From Microbacterium sp. MF43 (GTDB lineage Bacteria > Actinomycetota > Actinomycetes > Actinomycetales > Microbacteriaceae): a stretch of 64,000 nucleotides of DNA. The notes below the pieces were generated by a model. It searched no databases. It saw only the letters and a program-made list of their open reading frames with translations, and was not told where the DNA came from. The stretch is taken from NCBI RefSeq assembly GCF_012847295.1, contig NZ_JABBDY010000004.1, forward strand, positions 1-64,000. Direction: 5' to 3'. This document shows, in pieces, positions 26,584-35,435 of this stretch (positions are counted from its first letter, which is position 1; each line of letters starts with the position of its first letter). The position numbers were made by a program, and so were the translations under genes.

Positions 26584-27981
26584 GTGACCTCTCTCCACTC
26601 TGCTGGTCTTCCCTGGCAGCCTCTGAGTCCCCTCGACGGGCGCTACCGTGCGGCCGTGGCGGGCCTCGGCGACTACCTCTCCGAATCCGGCCTCAATCGC
26701 GCACGGGTCGAGGTCGAGGTCGAGTGGCTCATCACCCTCACCGATCGCTCGCTGTTCGGCACGTCGCCGCTGTCGGATGACGACAAGGCGCGCCTGCGCA
26801 CGCTCTACCTCGAGTTCGGGCAGGAGGAGATCGACTGGCTCGCCGAGAAGGAGGCGGTCACCCGCCACGACGTGAAGGCCGTCGAGTACCTCGTTCGCGA
26901 CCGCCTCTCGACGCTCGGCCTCGATGCGATCGCCGAACTCACCCACTTCGCGTGCACGAGCGAAGACATCAACTCCACGTCGTACGCGCTCACGGTGCAG
27001 CGCGCGGTGCGGAACGTGTGGCTGCCGAAGCTGCGTGCCGTGATCGCGACGCTGACCGATCTCGCGGTCAAGCACCGTGACGCCGCGATGCTGTCGCGCA
27101 CCCACGGCCAGCCGGCGACGCCGTCGACGATGGGCAAGGAACTCGGCGTGTTCGCGTGGCGCCTCGCGCGCGTCGCCGACCAGATCGAGGGGGGCGACTT
27201 CCTCGCCAAGTTCTCGGGAGCGACCGGCACCTGGTCGGCGCACCTCGCCGCCGAGCCCGACGTCGACTGGCCGGGACTGTCGCGCGACTTCGTCGAGGGC
27301 CTCGGCCTGGACTTCAACGTGCTGACGACGCAGATCGAGTCGCACGACTGGCAGGTCGAGCTCTACGACCGCGTGCGGCATGCCGGAGGCATCCTGCACA
27401 ATCTCGCCACCGACGTGTGGACCTACATCTCCATCGGCTACTTCACGCAGATCCCGGTCGCGGGCGCGACGGGCTCGTCGACGATGCCCCACAAGATCAA
27501 CCCGATCCGGTTCGAGAACGCCGAGGCGAACCTCGAGATCTCGGGCGGATTGCTGGCGACGCTGTCGCAGACGCTCGTGACCAGCCGCCTGCAGCGCGAC
27601 CTCACCGACTCGACCACGCAGCGCAACATCGGCGTCGCGTTCGGGCACTCGCTGCTCGCGCTCGACAACCTGCAGCGCGGGCTCGGTGAGATCTCGCTCG
27701 CCGAAGGCGTGCTCCTGGCCGATCTCGACGCGAACTGGGAGGTGCTTGCCGAGGCCATCCAGACGGTTGTGCGGGCCGAGATCGCCGCGGGGCGCTCGCA
27801 GATCAGCGACCCGTACGCGCTCCTCAAGGACCTCACGCGCGGTCGCCGCGTCGGCGCGGCTGAGCTCGCGGACTTCGTGCGCGGCCTCGATATCGGCGAC
27901 GCCGCGAAGGAGCGCCTGCTCGCGCTCACGCCGGCGACCTACGACGGGCTCGCGTCGAAGCTCGTCGACGAGCTCGGCTGA
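26584..27981 (+). CDS. purB: Adenylosuccinate lyase
   Basis: 465 residues from a GTG at 26584 preceded by CGGGAG; an in-frame ATG at 26545 overlapping the previous stop is an alternative. The protein has LSPLDGRYRAAVAGL, TSEDINSTSYALTV, MLSRTHGQPATPSTMGKEL and the fumarase/aspartase-superfamily signature GSSTMPHKINPIRFENAE near residue 298. It releases fumarate from SAICAR and from adenylosuccinate in purine synthesis. Length and motif order match the E. coli-type PurB. The gene is followed convergently by the small membrane gene at 27999. Confidence 0.96.
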   Translation: MTSLHSAGLPWQPLSPLDGRYRAAVAGLGDYLSESGLNRARVEVEVEWLITLTDRSLFGTSPLSDDDKARLRTLYLEFGQEEIDWLAEKEAVTRHDVKAVEYLVRDRLSTLGLDAIAELTHFACTSEDINSTSYALTVQRAVRNVWLPKLRAVIATLTDLAVKHRDAAMLSRTHGQPATPSTMGKELGVFAWRLARVADQIEGGDFLAKFSGATGTWSAHLAAEPDVDWPGLSRDFVEGLGLDFNVLTTQIESHDWQVELYDRVRHAGGILHNLATDVWTYISIGYFTQIPVAGATGSSTMPHKINPIRFENAEANLEISGGLLATLSQTLVTSRLQRDLTDSTTQRNIGVAFGHSLLALDNLQRGLGEISLAEGVLLADLDANWEVLAEAIQTVVRAEIAAGRSQISDPYALLKDLTRGRRVGAAELADFVRGLDIGDAAKERLLALTPATYDGLASKLVDELG

Positions 27982-27998
27982 GGCGTTTCGAAACGGCG

Positions 27999-28322
27999 TC
28001 AGTCCGTCGAGTCACCGGATGCCGGGGCATCCGGTTCGCCCTCTTCCGGCAGCAGCACCGGCTTGTCGACCGGCTTCGCCACCTGCGCGGGGTCGATCGC
28101 CAGCAGCAGCAGCGACACGATGAGCAGCACGGCGATGAACGAGACACCGGCGACGATCAGCGCCATCACGAGTGCGGACTGGGTCTTCTCGGGTCCGCCG
28201 GCCTGGAAGAAGCCCATCGACACGAGGGTGACGATGCCGGCGAAGATCGCGGCGCCGAACGCGAGTCCGAGCAGCTGCACGGGCTTCATGAGATCGCGGC
28301 GGGTGGGACGATCGTCGCTCAC
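27999..28322 (-). CDS. Small two-helix membrane protein
   Basis: 107 residues from a GTG at 28322 that overlaps the stop of the preceding membrane gene (GTGA). Two hydrophobic segments are visible (LLGLAFGAAIFAGIVTLVSM and ALIVAGVSFIAVLLIVSLLL), separated by a polar loop, with an acidic proline-rich tail (VLLPEEGEPDAPAS). I do not recognise a named family. Coupling to the DUF308-like gene suggests that the two act together in the membrane. A GGATGCCggGGCATCC palindrome lies within its 3' coding region (28015-28034). Confidence 0.75.
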   Translation of the reverse strand: MSDDRPTRRDLMKPVQLLGLAFGAAIFAGIVTLVSMGFFQAGGPEKTQSALVMALIVAGVSFIAVLLIVSLLLLAIDPAQVAKPVDKPVLLPEEGEPDAPASGDSTD

Positions 28323-29029
28323 GCGGAATCCTTCCGATCGGCGGGAACGGATGCCTCCGCCGTCGTGACGGCGGGGGCGTTGCGCGGCGAGAAGCCGGCG
28401 ATCCCGAGGTAGACGGCGACGATCGCCGCGTAGGCACCGAAGAGGCCCACGCCGATCGTGATGCCCGTGAGGGTGAGAGGCTGGTGCAGCTCTTCGATCG
28501 AGTACTGCAGGGAGTAGCCCGAGGGTACGAGGGCGAGCGCCACGCCGACCAGCAGGCCGAGGGCGCCGACGACGACCCCGTCGCGGGCCTCGGATCGAGG
28601 ACCGGTCTCGGCTACGGGACGGATGTCGGCGACGCCGGGTGCCAACTCGCGGCGCGCACGGGGGCCGCGCAGGCCGCGCAGGCCGGCGATCAGCTCGACC
28701 GCACCGCTGACGAGCGCCCACGCGATCACGATCGAGAAGAACCCTGTGATCGTGCGCAGCGGCGTGAGGCCGCCGATCATGCCGGCGAGGATCGTGACGC
28801 CCCCGAGCGCCGCCGAGGGCCAGCGTCGACCGGCGGGATAGACGAGCCAGACCGCGAGCAGTTCGACGAGGCCGGTGGCGATCGCGAACCCGCTGAAGAC
28901 CGCCATGCCGACGAGGGCGGAGTGGTCGGGGGAGAACGTGATCATCACCGCGGCCAGCGCGGCGAAGGCGGCACGCGCGAGCTGCACGTGACGCACGTCG
29001 AACGTGCGGGCGGAAGAAGGTGAGGTCAC
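28319..29029 (-). CDS. HdeD/DUF308-like multi-pass membrane protein
   Basis: 236 residues from a GTG at 29029 with AGGA upstream. About six membrane helices can be read (ARAAFAALAAVMITFS, GMAVFSGFAIATGLVELLAV, GGVTILAGMIGGLTPLRTI, FFSIVIAWALVSGAVELIAG, VGALGLLVGVALALV and TIGVGLFGAYAAIVAVYLGI). The repeated SGAVELIAG/ATGLVELLA helices resemble the short-repeat DUF308 (HdeD) proteins associated with acid or envelope stress. Family assignment is by pattern only. Confidence 0.65.
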   Translation of the reverse strand: MTSPSSARTFDVRHVQLARAAFAALAAVMITFSPDHSALVGMAVFSGFAIATGLVELLAVWLVYPAGRRWPSAALGGVTILAGMIGGLTPLRTITGFFSIVIAWALVSGAVELIAGLRGLRGPRARRELAPGVADIRPVAETGPRSEARDGVVVGALGLLVGVALALVPSGYSLQYSIEELHQPLTLTGITIGVGLFGAYAAIVAVYLGIAGFSPRNAPAVTTAEASVPADRKDSA

Positions 29030-29236
29030 GACGGGTTCCTGGCGGAGCGGGAGGGACGGTTCCAGTCTAGTTCGGCCCGCCAGAGCCGTCCGCCGAGTCG
29101 TCAGGGGACGCGGACTGCGCGGCTCGGTTCACGGCTCCGCCGAGCCAGGGACACGAGGGGCGCTCCGCGAGAATCCGCTTTCCGAATACATCTCCAGACG
29201 GATGCGCCCGACGAGTGACGCCTACAGGCTGGAGGT

Positions 29237-29650
29237 ATGAACCTCGCTCAACTCCGTGTTCTCGCTGTCGCCGGAGCAGCTGCCGCCCTCCTCACGCTCG
29301 CGGGTTGCTCCATGCTGCCGACGGGGGGCGGTGAGCGGCCGGTCTTCGTGTACGAGGTCTCATCGTCGGAAGCATCCGGCTCTGTCACGTATCGAGAGTC
29401 CTCTTCCGGAGAGCCGATCGGCGTGACCGCCGAGATGACCGAACAGTATTGGGCCGTGGCCCCCGAGCTGGATCCGGCCACCACCACCCCGGTCGTGTCG
29501 TTCTCGCCGTCGGCGGGCGCCTCCGCGTCCTGCCGAATCCTGCGGATCGACGGCAGCGCCGTCACGGTCCTCGACGAGCAGACCTCGGAAGATGGCGCCA
29601 CCGTCGAGTGCGCGTCACGTCAGCCCGAGCACAACGAATCCGACGAATAG
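29237..29650 (+). CDS. Secreted lipoprotein, MmpS-like fold
   Basis: 137 residues with a lipoprotein signal peptide ending in the lipobox LTLAGC. The mature part is a small beta-rich domain (VFVYEVSSSEASGSVTYRES, VVSFSPSAGASASCRILRID, GATVECAS) with two cysteines likely to form a disulfide. The cysteine pair and strand pattern resemble MmpS/transport-accessory lipoproteins of actinobacteria, without an adjacent transporter. The gene stands alone, with a GGAGG-type ribosome site before the ATG. Confidence 0.75.
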   Translation: MNLAQLRVLAVAGAAAALLTLAGCSMLPTGGGERPVFVYEVSSSEASGSVTYRESSSGEPIGVTAEMTEQYWAVAPELDPATTTPVVSFSPSAGASASCRILRIDGSAVTVLDEQTSEDGATVECASRQPEHNESDE

Positions 29651-29920
29651 GGACGGGGCGGCTGGTTCGCTTATCCCAGCCATCTCAGACTTCGGCGACC
29701 CGATCGTCTCGTCAAGGCGTTTCTCGCCGCCACGCCCCGCCTTTCTCATAGGGCACGCTGCGCCAGTGAAACTTCCATGATCCCTGTTGTCGTACGCCGA
29801 CATCCGGATTTTGCCGGATCGCAGATCGGGCTATCCAAGTCCGAATTCGCATCGAACCGGTCGAGAAAGCCGGCTGGCACCGGCGAACAACTCTCCTGAC
29901 ATGCCGAGGCGAGTCAGAGT
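29651..29920. other. Non-coding flank between backbone and second toxin locus
   Basis: The 270 bp between the lipoprotein gene and the immunity gene are visibly less GC-rich than the backbone and contain no frame I can support. A short minus-strand frame gives no recognisable protein. This is the left edge of the second RHS locus. Confidence 0.4.
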
Positions 29921-30145
29921 TCAGCGCGGTGGCTTGCCAGCCTTAATCTTTGCCACTGAATCGAGCCAGTCATCCCAAGCCGCCGGGTCGGTTGGGCCGC
30001 CATCCGATTCGATTCCAGTGTCGCCGATGAGGGTCAGTAGGTCATCTCCTGCCCGCTGAGCAAACTGCCATACGAAGTCTGTCATCGCGAGAAAAGCCTG
30101 GCGCGTACTAATGAGGTCGTTGCCGGGCTCATCTTGGATTGTCAC
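29921..30145 (-). CDS. Small acidic protein, probable immunity to the downstream-RHS tip
   Basis: 74 residues reading VTIQDEPGNDLISTRQAF, then FVWQFAQRAGDDLLTLIGDT and DDWLDSVAKIKAGKPPR. The start GTG (30145) overlaps the tip stop (GTGA), so translation is coupled to the toxin tip, the normal tip/immunity layout. It is acidic, soluble and mostly helical; no family is recognised. Codon use is less GC-biased than the RHS body, which fits an acquired cassette. Confidence 0.7.
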   Translation of the reverse strand: MTIQDEPGNDLISTRQAFLAMTDFVWQFAQRAGDDLLTLIGDTGIESDGGPTDPAAWDDWLDSVAKIKAGKPPR

Positions 30146-30372
30146 TTGACGCCTCCATTGGTGATCTCTCCATTTCGAACCTCGGCCCACACTTGCTTCC
30201 CGTCTGGCCGTGTCCAGAAGTATCGCTCGAGCCTGGAGCCATTCTGCAACGTCTCGATGCTTCGCAGGTTTGCGGGTCGAACGGCACTTTGAATCGTCGC
30301 GCGGTTGCCGATCGTGTCACGCGCCAGATGACCCGTTGCCTTCCGGAATATGTGAGTCGTGTCGCTCCGAAA
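30142..30372 (-). pseudogene. Toxin tip out of frame with its RHS body
   Basis: One minus-strand frame reads THIFRKATGHLARDTIGNRA, SAVRPANLRSIETLQNGS, LERYFWTRPDGKQVWAEV and NGEITNGGVK. The order (HIFR, GHLxxDTxxNR, ending WAEVRNGxITNGG) matches a tip I have seen at the ends of actinobacterial RHS/WapA proteins. It is one base out of frame with the RHS body (30317-34708), so the toxin is no longer produced as a fusion unless a +1 shift occurs near 30365. The catalytic type is unknown. Its immunity gene follows with a GTGA overlap. Confidence 0.65.
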
Positions 30373-33300
30373 TGGTGTGCACCAGCTTCGTGAGCCGGTC
30401 GGCGGCGTCATAGCTGTACTGGCTGGTGACACCGTTGGAGCGGGTGATGCTCGTGGGATTGCCGGCCGGGTCGTACTCCGTCGACACCGTCCCGCCCCCG
30501 GCGACCACCGCGGTGCGCTGCCCCTCGGCGTCGTACGTGTACCGGACGGTCTGGCCGGCGGCATCCGTCGTCGACGTCACCTGCCCGGCGTCGTCATAGA
30601 TCCACCCGGTGGTGCCCAGCGCGTCGGTCATCACGATCGGGTTCTGAGCGGCGTCGTACTCGAACCCCACCCGGGTGCCGTCGTGGTACGCCGTCTCGGC
30701 CACATCACCCCGCGGCGTATACGCGTGACGGGTCGTGTGACCCAGCGGGTTCGTCTCGGCCGTGAGATACCCGGCGAGGTCGTATTCGTAGGTGGTGACC
30801 TTGCCCAGCGGGTTGGTCTCCTTGATCACCCGACCCGCCGCGTCGTGCGCATACGAGGTCACGGCGCCGTTGGCGTTGGTGATCTTCGCCAGCAACCCGG
30901 TCGCGGTGTGCTGGTACCGGGTCGTGACGTTCACATCCGTGCCCGCCGGTGCCGGTGCCGCCACGAACCCCTCGATCACCGCGGCCAGCTGCCCGGTCGG
31001 TGAGTACTCGTAACGTGTCACATTCCCGCGCGGATCGGTCACCGACACCGGCTGACCCGCGGCGTCATAGCCCGTCCGGCTCACCGCCCCCATCGGGTCG
31101 GTCACCGACACCGGCCGGCCGGCCAGGTCGTAGGCCGTGGCGGTGACGTGCCCCTTCGCGTCGGTCACCGAAATCGGACGCCCGACGGCGTCGAAGGCCG
31201 TGGTGGCGGTGTGCCCGTTCGGGTCGGTCTGGGTGAGCGTGCGTCCGACCTTGTCGTACGTGAACGTCGTCGTGTGCCCGAGCGCGTCGACCTGGGTCAG
31301 CGGGTTGCCGTTCGGATCATAGGTGACCGAACCGGCCGCACCCGCGGGGCCCTCCCACCCGGTGAGCTGCCCGGCGTCATCGTAGGCGTACGTGGTCGCC
31401 TTGCCGCGCCGGTCGGTCTCCTTCGTCACCCGGCCGACCGCATCGTACTCGGTGGTCGCCGTGAAACCCGCGGCGTCGGTGACGGCGACGACCTGGTCGA
31501 GGAGGTCGTACCGGTAGGAGATAGGATGACCGTTCGCGTCGGTCTCCTTCGTCACCCGGCCGACCGCGTCGTAGTGCGTGGTCGTCGTCGCGCCGAGCGG
31601 GTCGGTGACCGTGGTCTGGCGGCCCAGCGCGTCGTACGCGTAGGTGGTGGTCTTGCCGTTCGGGTCGGTCACCTCGGTGAGGTTGCCGGCCGGGTCGTAC
31701 ACCCCGTTCCACTTGTTGCCGGCGGCATCGGTCACCCTCACCGGCCGGTAGAGGTCGTCGAGGGTCATCGAAATGACCCGGCCCAGCGGGTCGGTGGTGC
31801 GTACGAGTTCGTCCTCGCGGTTGTACTCGTACTTGGTGACCGCGCCGGTGGGGTCGGTCGTGGTGACCATGCGTGACAGGTCGTCCCACGCGTAACGGGT
31901 GACTGCGCCGTCGGCGGTGGTGCGGGAGGTGAGGTGATCCAGCGCGTCGTAGGCGAACCGGGTCACCGCGCCTTCCGCGTCGGTCTGCGACACGACGCGG
32001 TCCGCGTCATCCCACTGCACCGTCGTCACCCCACCGGCCGGATCGGTCACCGTCACCACCCGGTTTCCGGCGTCGTAGGCGTACCGGGTGACCCGGCCCA
32101 GCGGGTCGGTCTGCGCCGTGAGGTTGCCGCGCGCGTCGTAGGTGTGGGTCGTGGTCTCACCGGCCGCGTCGACCGAAGTGGCGACGTCACCGGCGGGCGT
32201 GTAGGTCCATGACAGTCCGGTGCCGTCGGCGCGCGTGATCTTCACCGGCAGGTCATTCGTCCCGTACTCGATGACGGTGGTGCGCAGGGCGCCATCCTCG
32301 CCGCCTTCGTCGGTGACCGACGCGACCTGACCGGTCGGGGTGTACGTGTAGGTGACGACCGCCCCTTCGGGGTCGGTTTCGCGCACCAGGTTGCCGGCGC
32401 TGTCGTACTCGTACGCCCACGCGTGCCCGTTCTCGTCGGTGTGCTCGGTGACACGGTTGCCGTCGTCGTAGGAGTACTCGGCGGTGTTGCCGGCGGCGTC
32501 GGTGATCGAGGTGATCCGGGCGCGCTCGTCGAACGCGAACACCGTCTGGTTGCCCTCGTTGTCGGTGTAGGTCGTCGCCCCGCTGCCGTCGGCCGCCAGG
32601 TCGTAAGAGAACGTGCGGACGTTCTCGTCGGCATCCAGCTGCCGCACCACGCGGCCGGCCTCGTCGTACTCGTTCACCAGGTAGGTGACTCCGGCGGCAT
32701 TCACCGCCGTGAGCAGCCGGTGCTCGTCGTCATACGTGAAGGTGCGCTCACGCCCGCCGGGCAGACCGATGCGCACCAGGTGTCCGGCGTCGTCATACCC
32801 CAGCTGCCAGACCCGTCCGTCGGGGTGGGTGAAGCTTGAGATGCGCCCGGTGTCGTCGTGGCCGACCGCGATGGTCTGGCCCGCCTCGTCGGTGATCGAT
32901 GCCAACGGCACGAAGCCGTCGTTCTCGTCGGGGGTCGCGTACCCGTACACGGTGGTGTTGCCCGCGGCATCCGTGTGCGACACCTGCTCGCCGATGCCGT
33001 CCACATCGGCCGCGTCGAACACCCGCTCCTCACCGGAGCGGTCGGTCAGCGTGAGCTTCCCCCCGCCGCTCTCGGTCAGCGTGAGCGTGAGCCCCTCCTC
33101 GGCGACGTAACCCCCGGTGCCGTCCGGCTCGAAGACGAACGACGCACCGTCGCCACGCACCACCAGGACCGAACCGTCATCGAACCGCTGGGCGTGCCAC
33201 AGCGACGCGAAGTTCCAGCCTGCGCCGACGCGACCGGCGCGGCCGTCCTGGGCGTTGTAGACCAGCTTCACGTCGGTGACCTGGCTGCCCGGGCCGGTCA

Positions 33301-34708
33301 GCGTGAACAGGGGCTCGTCCTCGACGAGGTTGCCGGTGGAGAACGACACCGGGTCGGCGCCGTAGGTCTGGAAGTTCTGGTAGCCGAGGTTGCGCCACAT
33401 CTTCAGCTGCGCCGCCGACGGGCGCTTCGGCCACCCTCCCGTCTCCGGATCGGTGCAGTCGAACCCCTTCGTCTCGAGGAACTTGCCCATGCCGGTGAAC
33501 ACACCCGACGTGATGTGCTCGAACGCCGTCTCGATGACCGGACGGTCGTAGTTGTGGTCGATGAACAGCGTCTCGATCTGCGCCAGCGCGTCAGCGATCC
33601 CGTCGAACTCCGCGTACGGGTAGAACTCGCTGCCTGCCGCCTCCGCCGGCCGGCCCGTGTACCCGGGAAGCTCGGCGACCAGCGACCCCTGCAACGCGTT
33701 GTCAGCGGCGCCGCCGCGACTGAACACGAGGCTGCCGCCCTCAGACTCGGTGCCCCACGCGTGCCCCACGAACGCGTTGAACGCGACCGTGAGCATGAGG
33801 TCCGGGTCGTGGGCCGCAGCCATGCCCGCCCGCACATCGCGCGAGACGAAGTCGGGCGTCGCGACCGTCCGCGTCACCAGCACGTCGGCGCGGCACCCTG
33901 CAGCGAGCCGCACGGCCAGCTCGTTCGCCAGACGCACATTCACGGGCAGCTCGGTCAGAGGTCCGCCCGGACCGCTTGTGTGCCCGACGTTGTCATCGGG
34001 GTCGAGCACGATCCGCGGCCCCGGAGGCGGAGTGAACGGCTCACCGATCACCACGAACTGCGACAGGTGATCGATCTCACCCTTCACGACCCCCGCGTCC
34101 GCGTCATAGTACGACGGGATCTCCGCCCACGGCTCACCCGGATTCTCGCGAGTGAGGATCCGCAGCGACGACGGATCCAGACCCTCCACCGCCTTCTCGT
34201 CGACCGCGAACTCGAGTTCGACGCCGGGCGTGACCTCGGTCACGACCTCGACGCCGTCGATCTTCTCGATCTCGGCATCGGCGGGGAAGTCCGTCACCGC
34301 GTCGCCGTCGGCCGTCTCGGCATCCACATCGATAACCTCCGAGACCGCGATACCGCCGGTCTCGGACTCGGCCGAGCCGATCACCTCATCGGACAGCTCC
34401 GTGACAGTGATGTCCAAAGACTCGTCGACCTCGAACCCGGAGAACCCGACGGACGCTTCGGCGCCCTCGACGGCGATCTCGACCGGTTTCCCCGGAAGCA
34501 GCTCATCGGTCGCGAGCACCACCGGGTCGGCGGGCGTCTCGCCCCCATCGGGGCCGACCTGCGTCGTGTCCGCCGCGGCGAGCGCTGCCGCCCGCGTCGA
34601 CTGCGCGAGCGCCTGCGCCGCGTGCTCCCTCTGCGACACCGGATCCGCGGGCGCCCCCACGGCCAGCACCACCGCCATCATCGCGGCGATTGCCGACTGA
34701 CCGATCAT
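30317..34708 (-). CDS. RHS-repeat protein with amidase_3-like domain, RHS core deleted
   Basis: 1463 residues from an ATG at 34708 that overlaps the previous stop (ATGA). A signal peptide (IGQSAIAAMMAVVLAVGAPA) is followed by a beta-rich segment, an N-acetylmuramoyl-L-alanine amidase-3-like domain (about 233-416; RIVLDPDDN, LPVNVRLANELAVRLA, DVLVTRTVATPDFVSR, DRPVIETAFEHITSG), a DPVSFSTGNLVEDE start of the RHS region and about 30 YD repeats. The zinc ligands usual in DPGHGG and SIHAN are replaced (DPDDN, VAFNAF), so it should not be a working amidase. The chain ends in a YD repeat (YDAADRLTKLVHTI) plus ~16 frame-shifted residues, with no RHS core or HINT domain. It is therefore a truncated toxin body; the tip lies out of frame at 30142. 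Confidence 0.85.
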   Translation of the reverse strand: MIGQSAIAAMMAVVLAVGAPADPVSQREHAAQALAQSTRAAALAAADTTQVGPDGGETPADPVVLATDELLPGKPVEIAVEGAEASVGFSGFEVDESLDITVTELSDEVIGSAESETGGIAVSEVIDVDAETADGDAVTDFPADAEIEKIDGVEVVTEVTPGVELEFAVDEKAVEGLDPSSLRILTRENPGEPWAEIPSYYDADAGVVKGEIDHLSQFVVIGEPFTPPPGPRIVLDPDDNVGHTSGPGGPLTELPVNVRLANELAVRLAAGCRADVLVTRTVATPDFVSRDVRAGMAAAHDPDLMLTVAFNAFVGHAWGTESEGGSLVFSRGGAADNALQGSLVAELPGYTGRPAEAAGSEFYPYAEFDGIADALAQIETLFIDHNYDRPVIETAFEHITSGVFTGMGKFLETKGFDCTDPETGGWPKRPSAAQLKMWRNLGYQNFQTYGADPVSFSTGNLVEDEPLFTLTGPGSQVTDVKLVYNAQDGRAGRVGAGWNFASLWHAQRFDDGSVLVVRGDGASFVFEPDGTGGYVAEEGLTLTLTESGGGKLTLTDRSGEERVFDAADVDGIGEQVSHTDAAGNTTVYGYATPDENDGFVPLASITDEAGQTIAVGHDDTGRISSFTHPDGRVWQLGYDDAGHLVRIGLPGGRERTFTYDDEHRLLTAVNAAGVTYLVNEYDEAGRVVRQLDADENVRTFSYDLAADGSGATTYTDNEGNQTVFAFDERARITSITDAAGNTAEYSYDDGNRVTEHTDENGHAWAYEYDSAGNLVRETDPEGAVVTYTYTPTGQVASVTDEGGEDGALRTTVIEYGTNDLPVKITRADGTGLSWTYTPAGDVATSVDAAGETTTHTYDARGNLTAQTDPLGRVTRYAYDAGNRVVTVTDPAGGVTTVQWDDADRVVSQTDAEGAVTRFAYDALDHLTSRTTADGAVTRYAWDDLSRMVTTTDPTGAVTKYEYNREDELVRTTDPLGRVISMTLDDLYRPVRVTDAAGNKWNGVYDPAGNLTEVTDPNGKTTTYAYDALGRQTTVTDPLGATTTTHYDAVGRVTKETDANGHPISYRYDLLDQVVAVTDAAGFTATTEYDAVGRVTKETDRRGKATTYAYDDAGQLTGWEGPAGAAGSVTYDPNGNPLTQVDALGHTTTFTYDKVGRTLTQTDPNGHTATTAFDAVGRPISVTDAKGHVTATAYDLAGRPVSVTDPMGAVSRTGYDAAGQPVSVTDPRGNVTRYEYSPTGQLAAVIEGFVAAPAPAGTDVNVTTRYQHTATGLLAKITNANGAVTSYAHDAAGRVIKETNPLGKVTTYEYDLAGYLTAETNPLGHTTRHAYTPRGDVAETAYHDGTRVGFEYDAAQNPIVMTDALGTTGWIYDDAGQVTSTTDAAGQTVRYTYDAEGQRTAVVAGGGTVSTEYDPAGNPTSITRSNGVTSQYSYDAADRLTKLVHTISERHDSHIPEGNGSSGA

Positions 34709-35175
34709 GCGTCCACTCCCGTCTTCACCGCGCGCGCCCGTACGACGCGCACTCCACACACACCCGCCACCACGGCGCATCCCGCAGCGGCCACCGCCAG
34801 GGCGCCCGCCCAGATCGGCACCACCACCGCCTGCCGGTCGGAGACCAGCAGCCTCAGATCGCCGTCACGAATCACGAGCAGGTCGCCGGATGCCGCGGCA
34901 TCCAGTTCCCCGCTCAACTCAGCCGCGTCGGACAGCCCGTCGCCGTCGTGATCCTCGACACCCGTCGCGCACGTCGCCGACCCGCAGATCGCCTCTTCGA
35001 CCAGGTCGGCGATCTCGTCGGCGTCCACGTCGCACTGTCGCGCATCTGTGGCGCACGACACGGCCCGCGTCACATCCGAACCCGACGGCTCGGCCGCGCG
35101 CGCCACCGCTGGCGCGGTGAACAGCACCGCACCCAACAGCACGGACGACAACCCGTAACGACACGCTGAACGCAC
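34705..35175 (-). CDS. Exported EF-hand-like protein with C-terminal membrane anchor
   Basis: 156 residues from the GTG at 35175, which has GGAGAGGGG upstream. A signal peptide (SSVLLGAVLFTAPAVARAAE) leads into a short cysteine-containing region, an EF-hand/type-3 repeat-like calcium loop (EDHDGDGLSDAAE) and a C-terminal hydrophobic helix (AGALAVAAAGCAVVAGVCGV) followed by Arg residues. It overlaps the RHS gene and is probably its surface partner, as the LamG protein is in the first locus. Function beyond display or calcium binding cannot be stated. Confidence 0.7.
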   Translation of the reverse strand: MRSACRYGLSSVLLGAVLFTAPAVARAAEPSGSDVTRAVSCATDARQCDVDADEIADLVEEAICGSATCATGVEDHDGDGLSDAAELSGELDAAASGDLLVIRDGDLRLLVSDRQAVVVPIWAGALAVAAAGCAVVAGVCGVRVVRARAVKTGVDA

Positions 35176-35435
35176 GCGAAGCCCCTCTCCGGCCGGAACC
35201 CGACCACTTCGTGGAGACGGATCACGGCGATCGCTTACGCGATATCGCAAAGAATCTCTGTAACGAAGAGGTCACGGCGGAGTGACGCGAGCGTCGATCC
35301 GCGGATGCGCGGACGACGAAACGCTCGACGAACGGCGCCGCCGCATCGCTAGCGCGAGCGCTCGGACCGACAGGGGAACGGTCAAGCCGACAGGGAACGC
35401 CGGGCCGACTGCGTCACGGCCCGTGCCGCGCTATC

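Noticed and set aside
30317-30420. Programmed +1 frameshift linking the RHS body to its tip
   Set aside because: No slippery sequence, rare codon or downstream structure is visible, and the RHS core and HINT are missing, so a deletion is simpler.
32858-34951. Plus-strand 697-codon frame opposite the second RHS protein
   Set aside because: Shadow of YD repeats and amidase-like coding; arginine-rich and unrecognisable.
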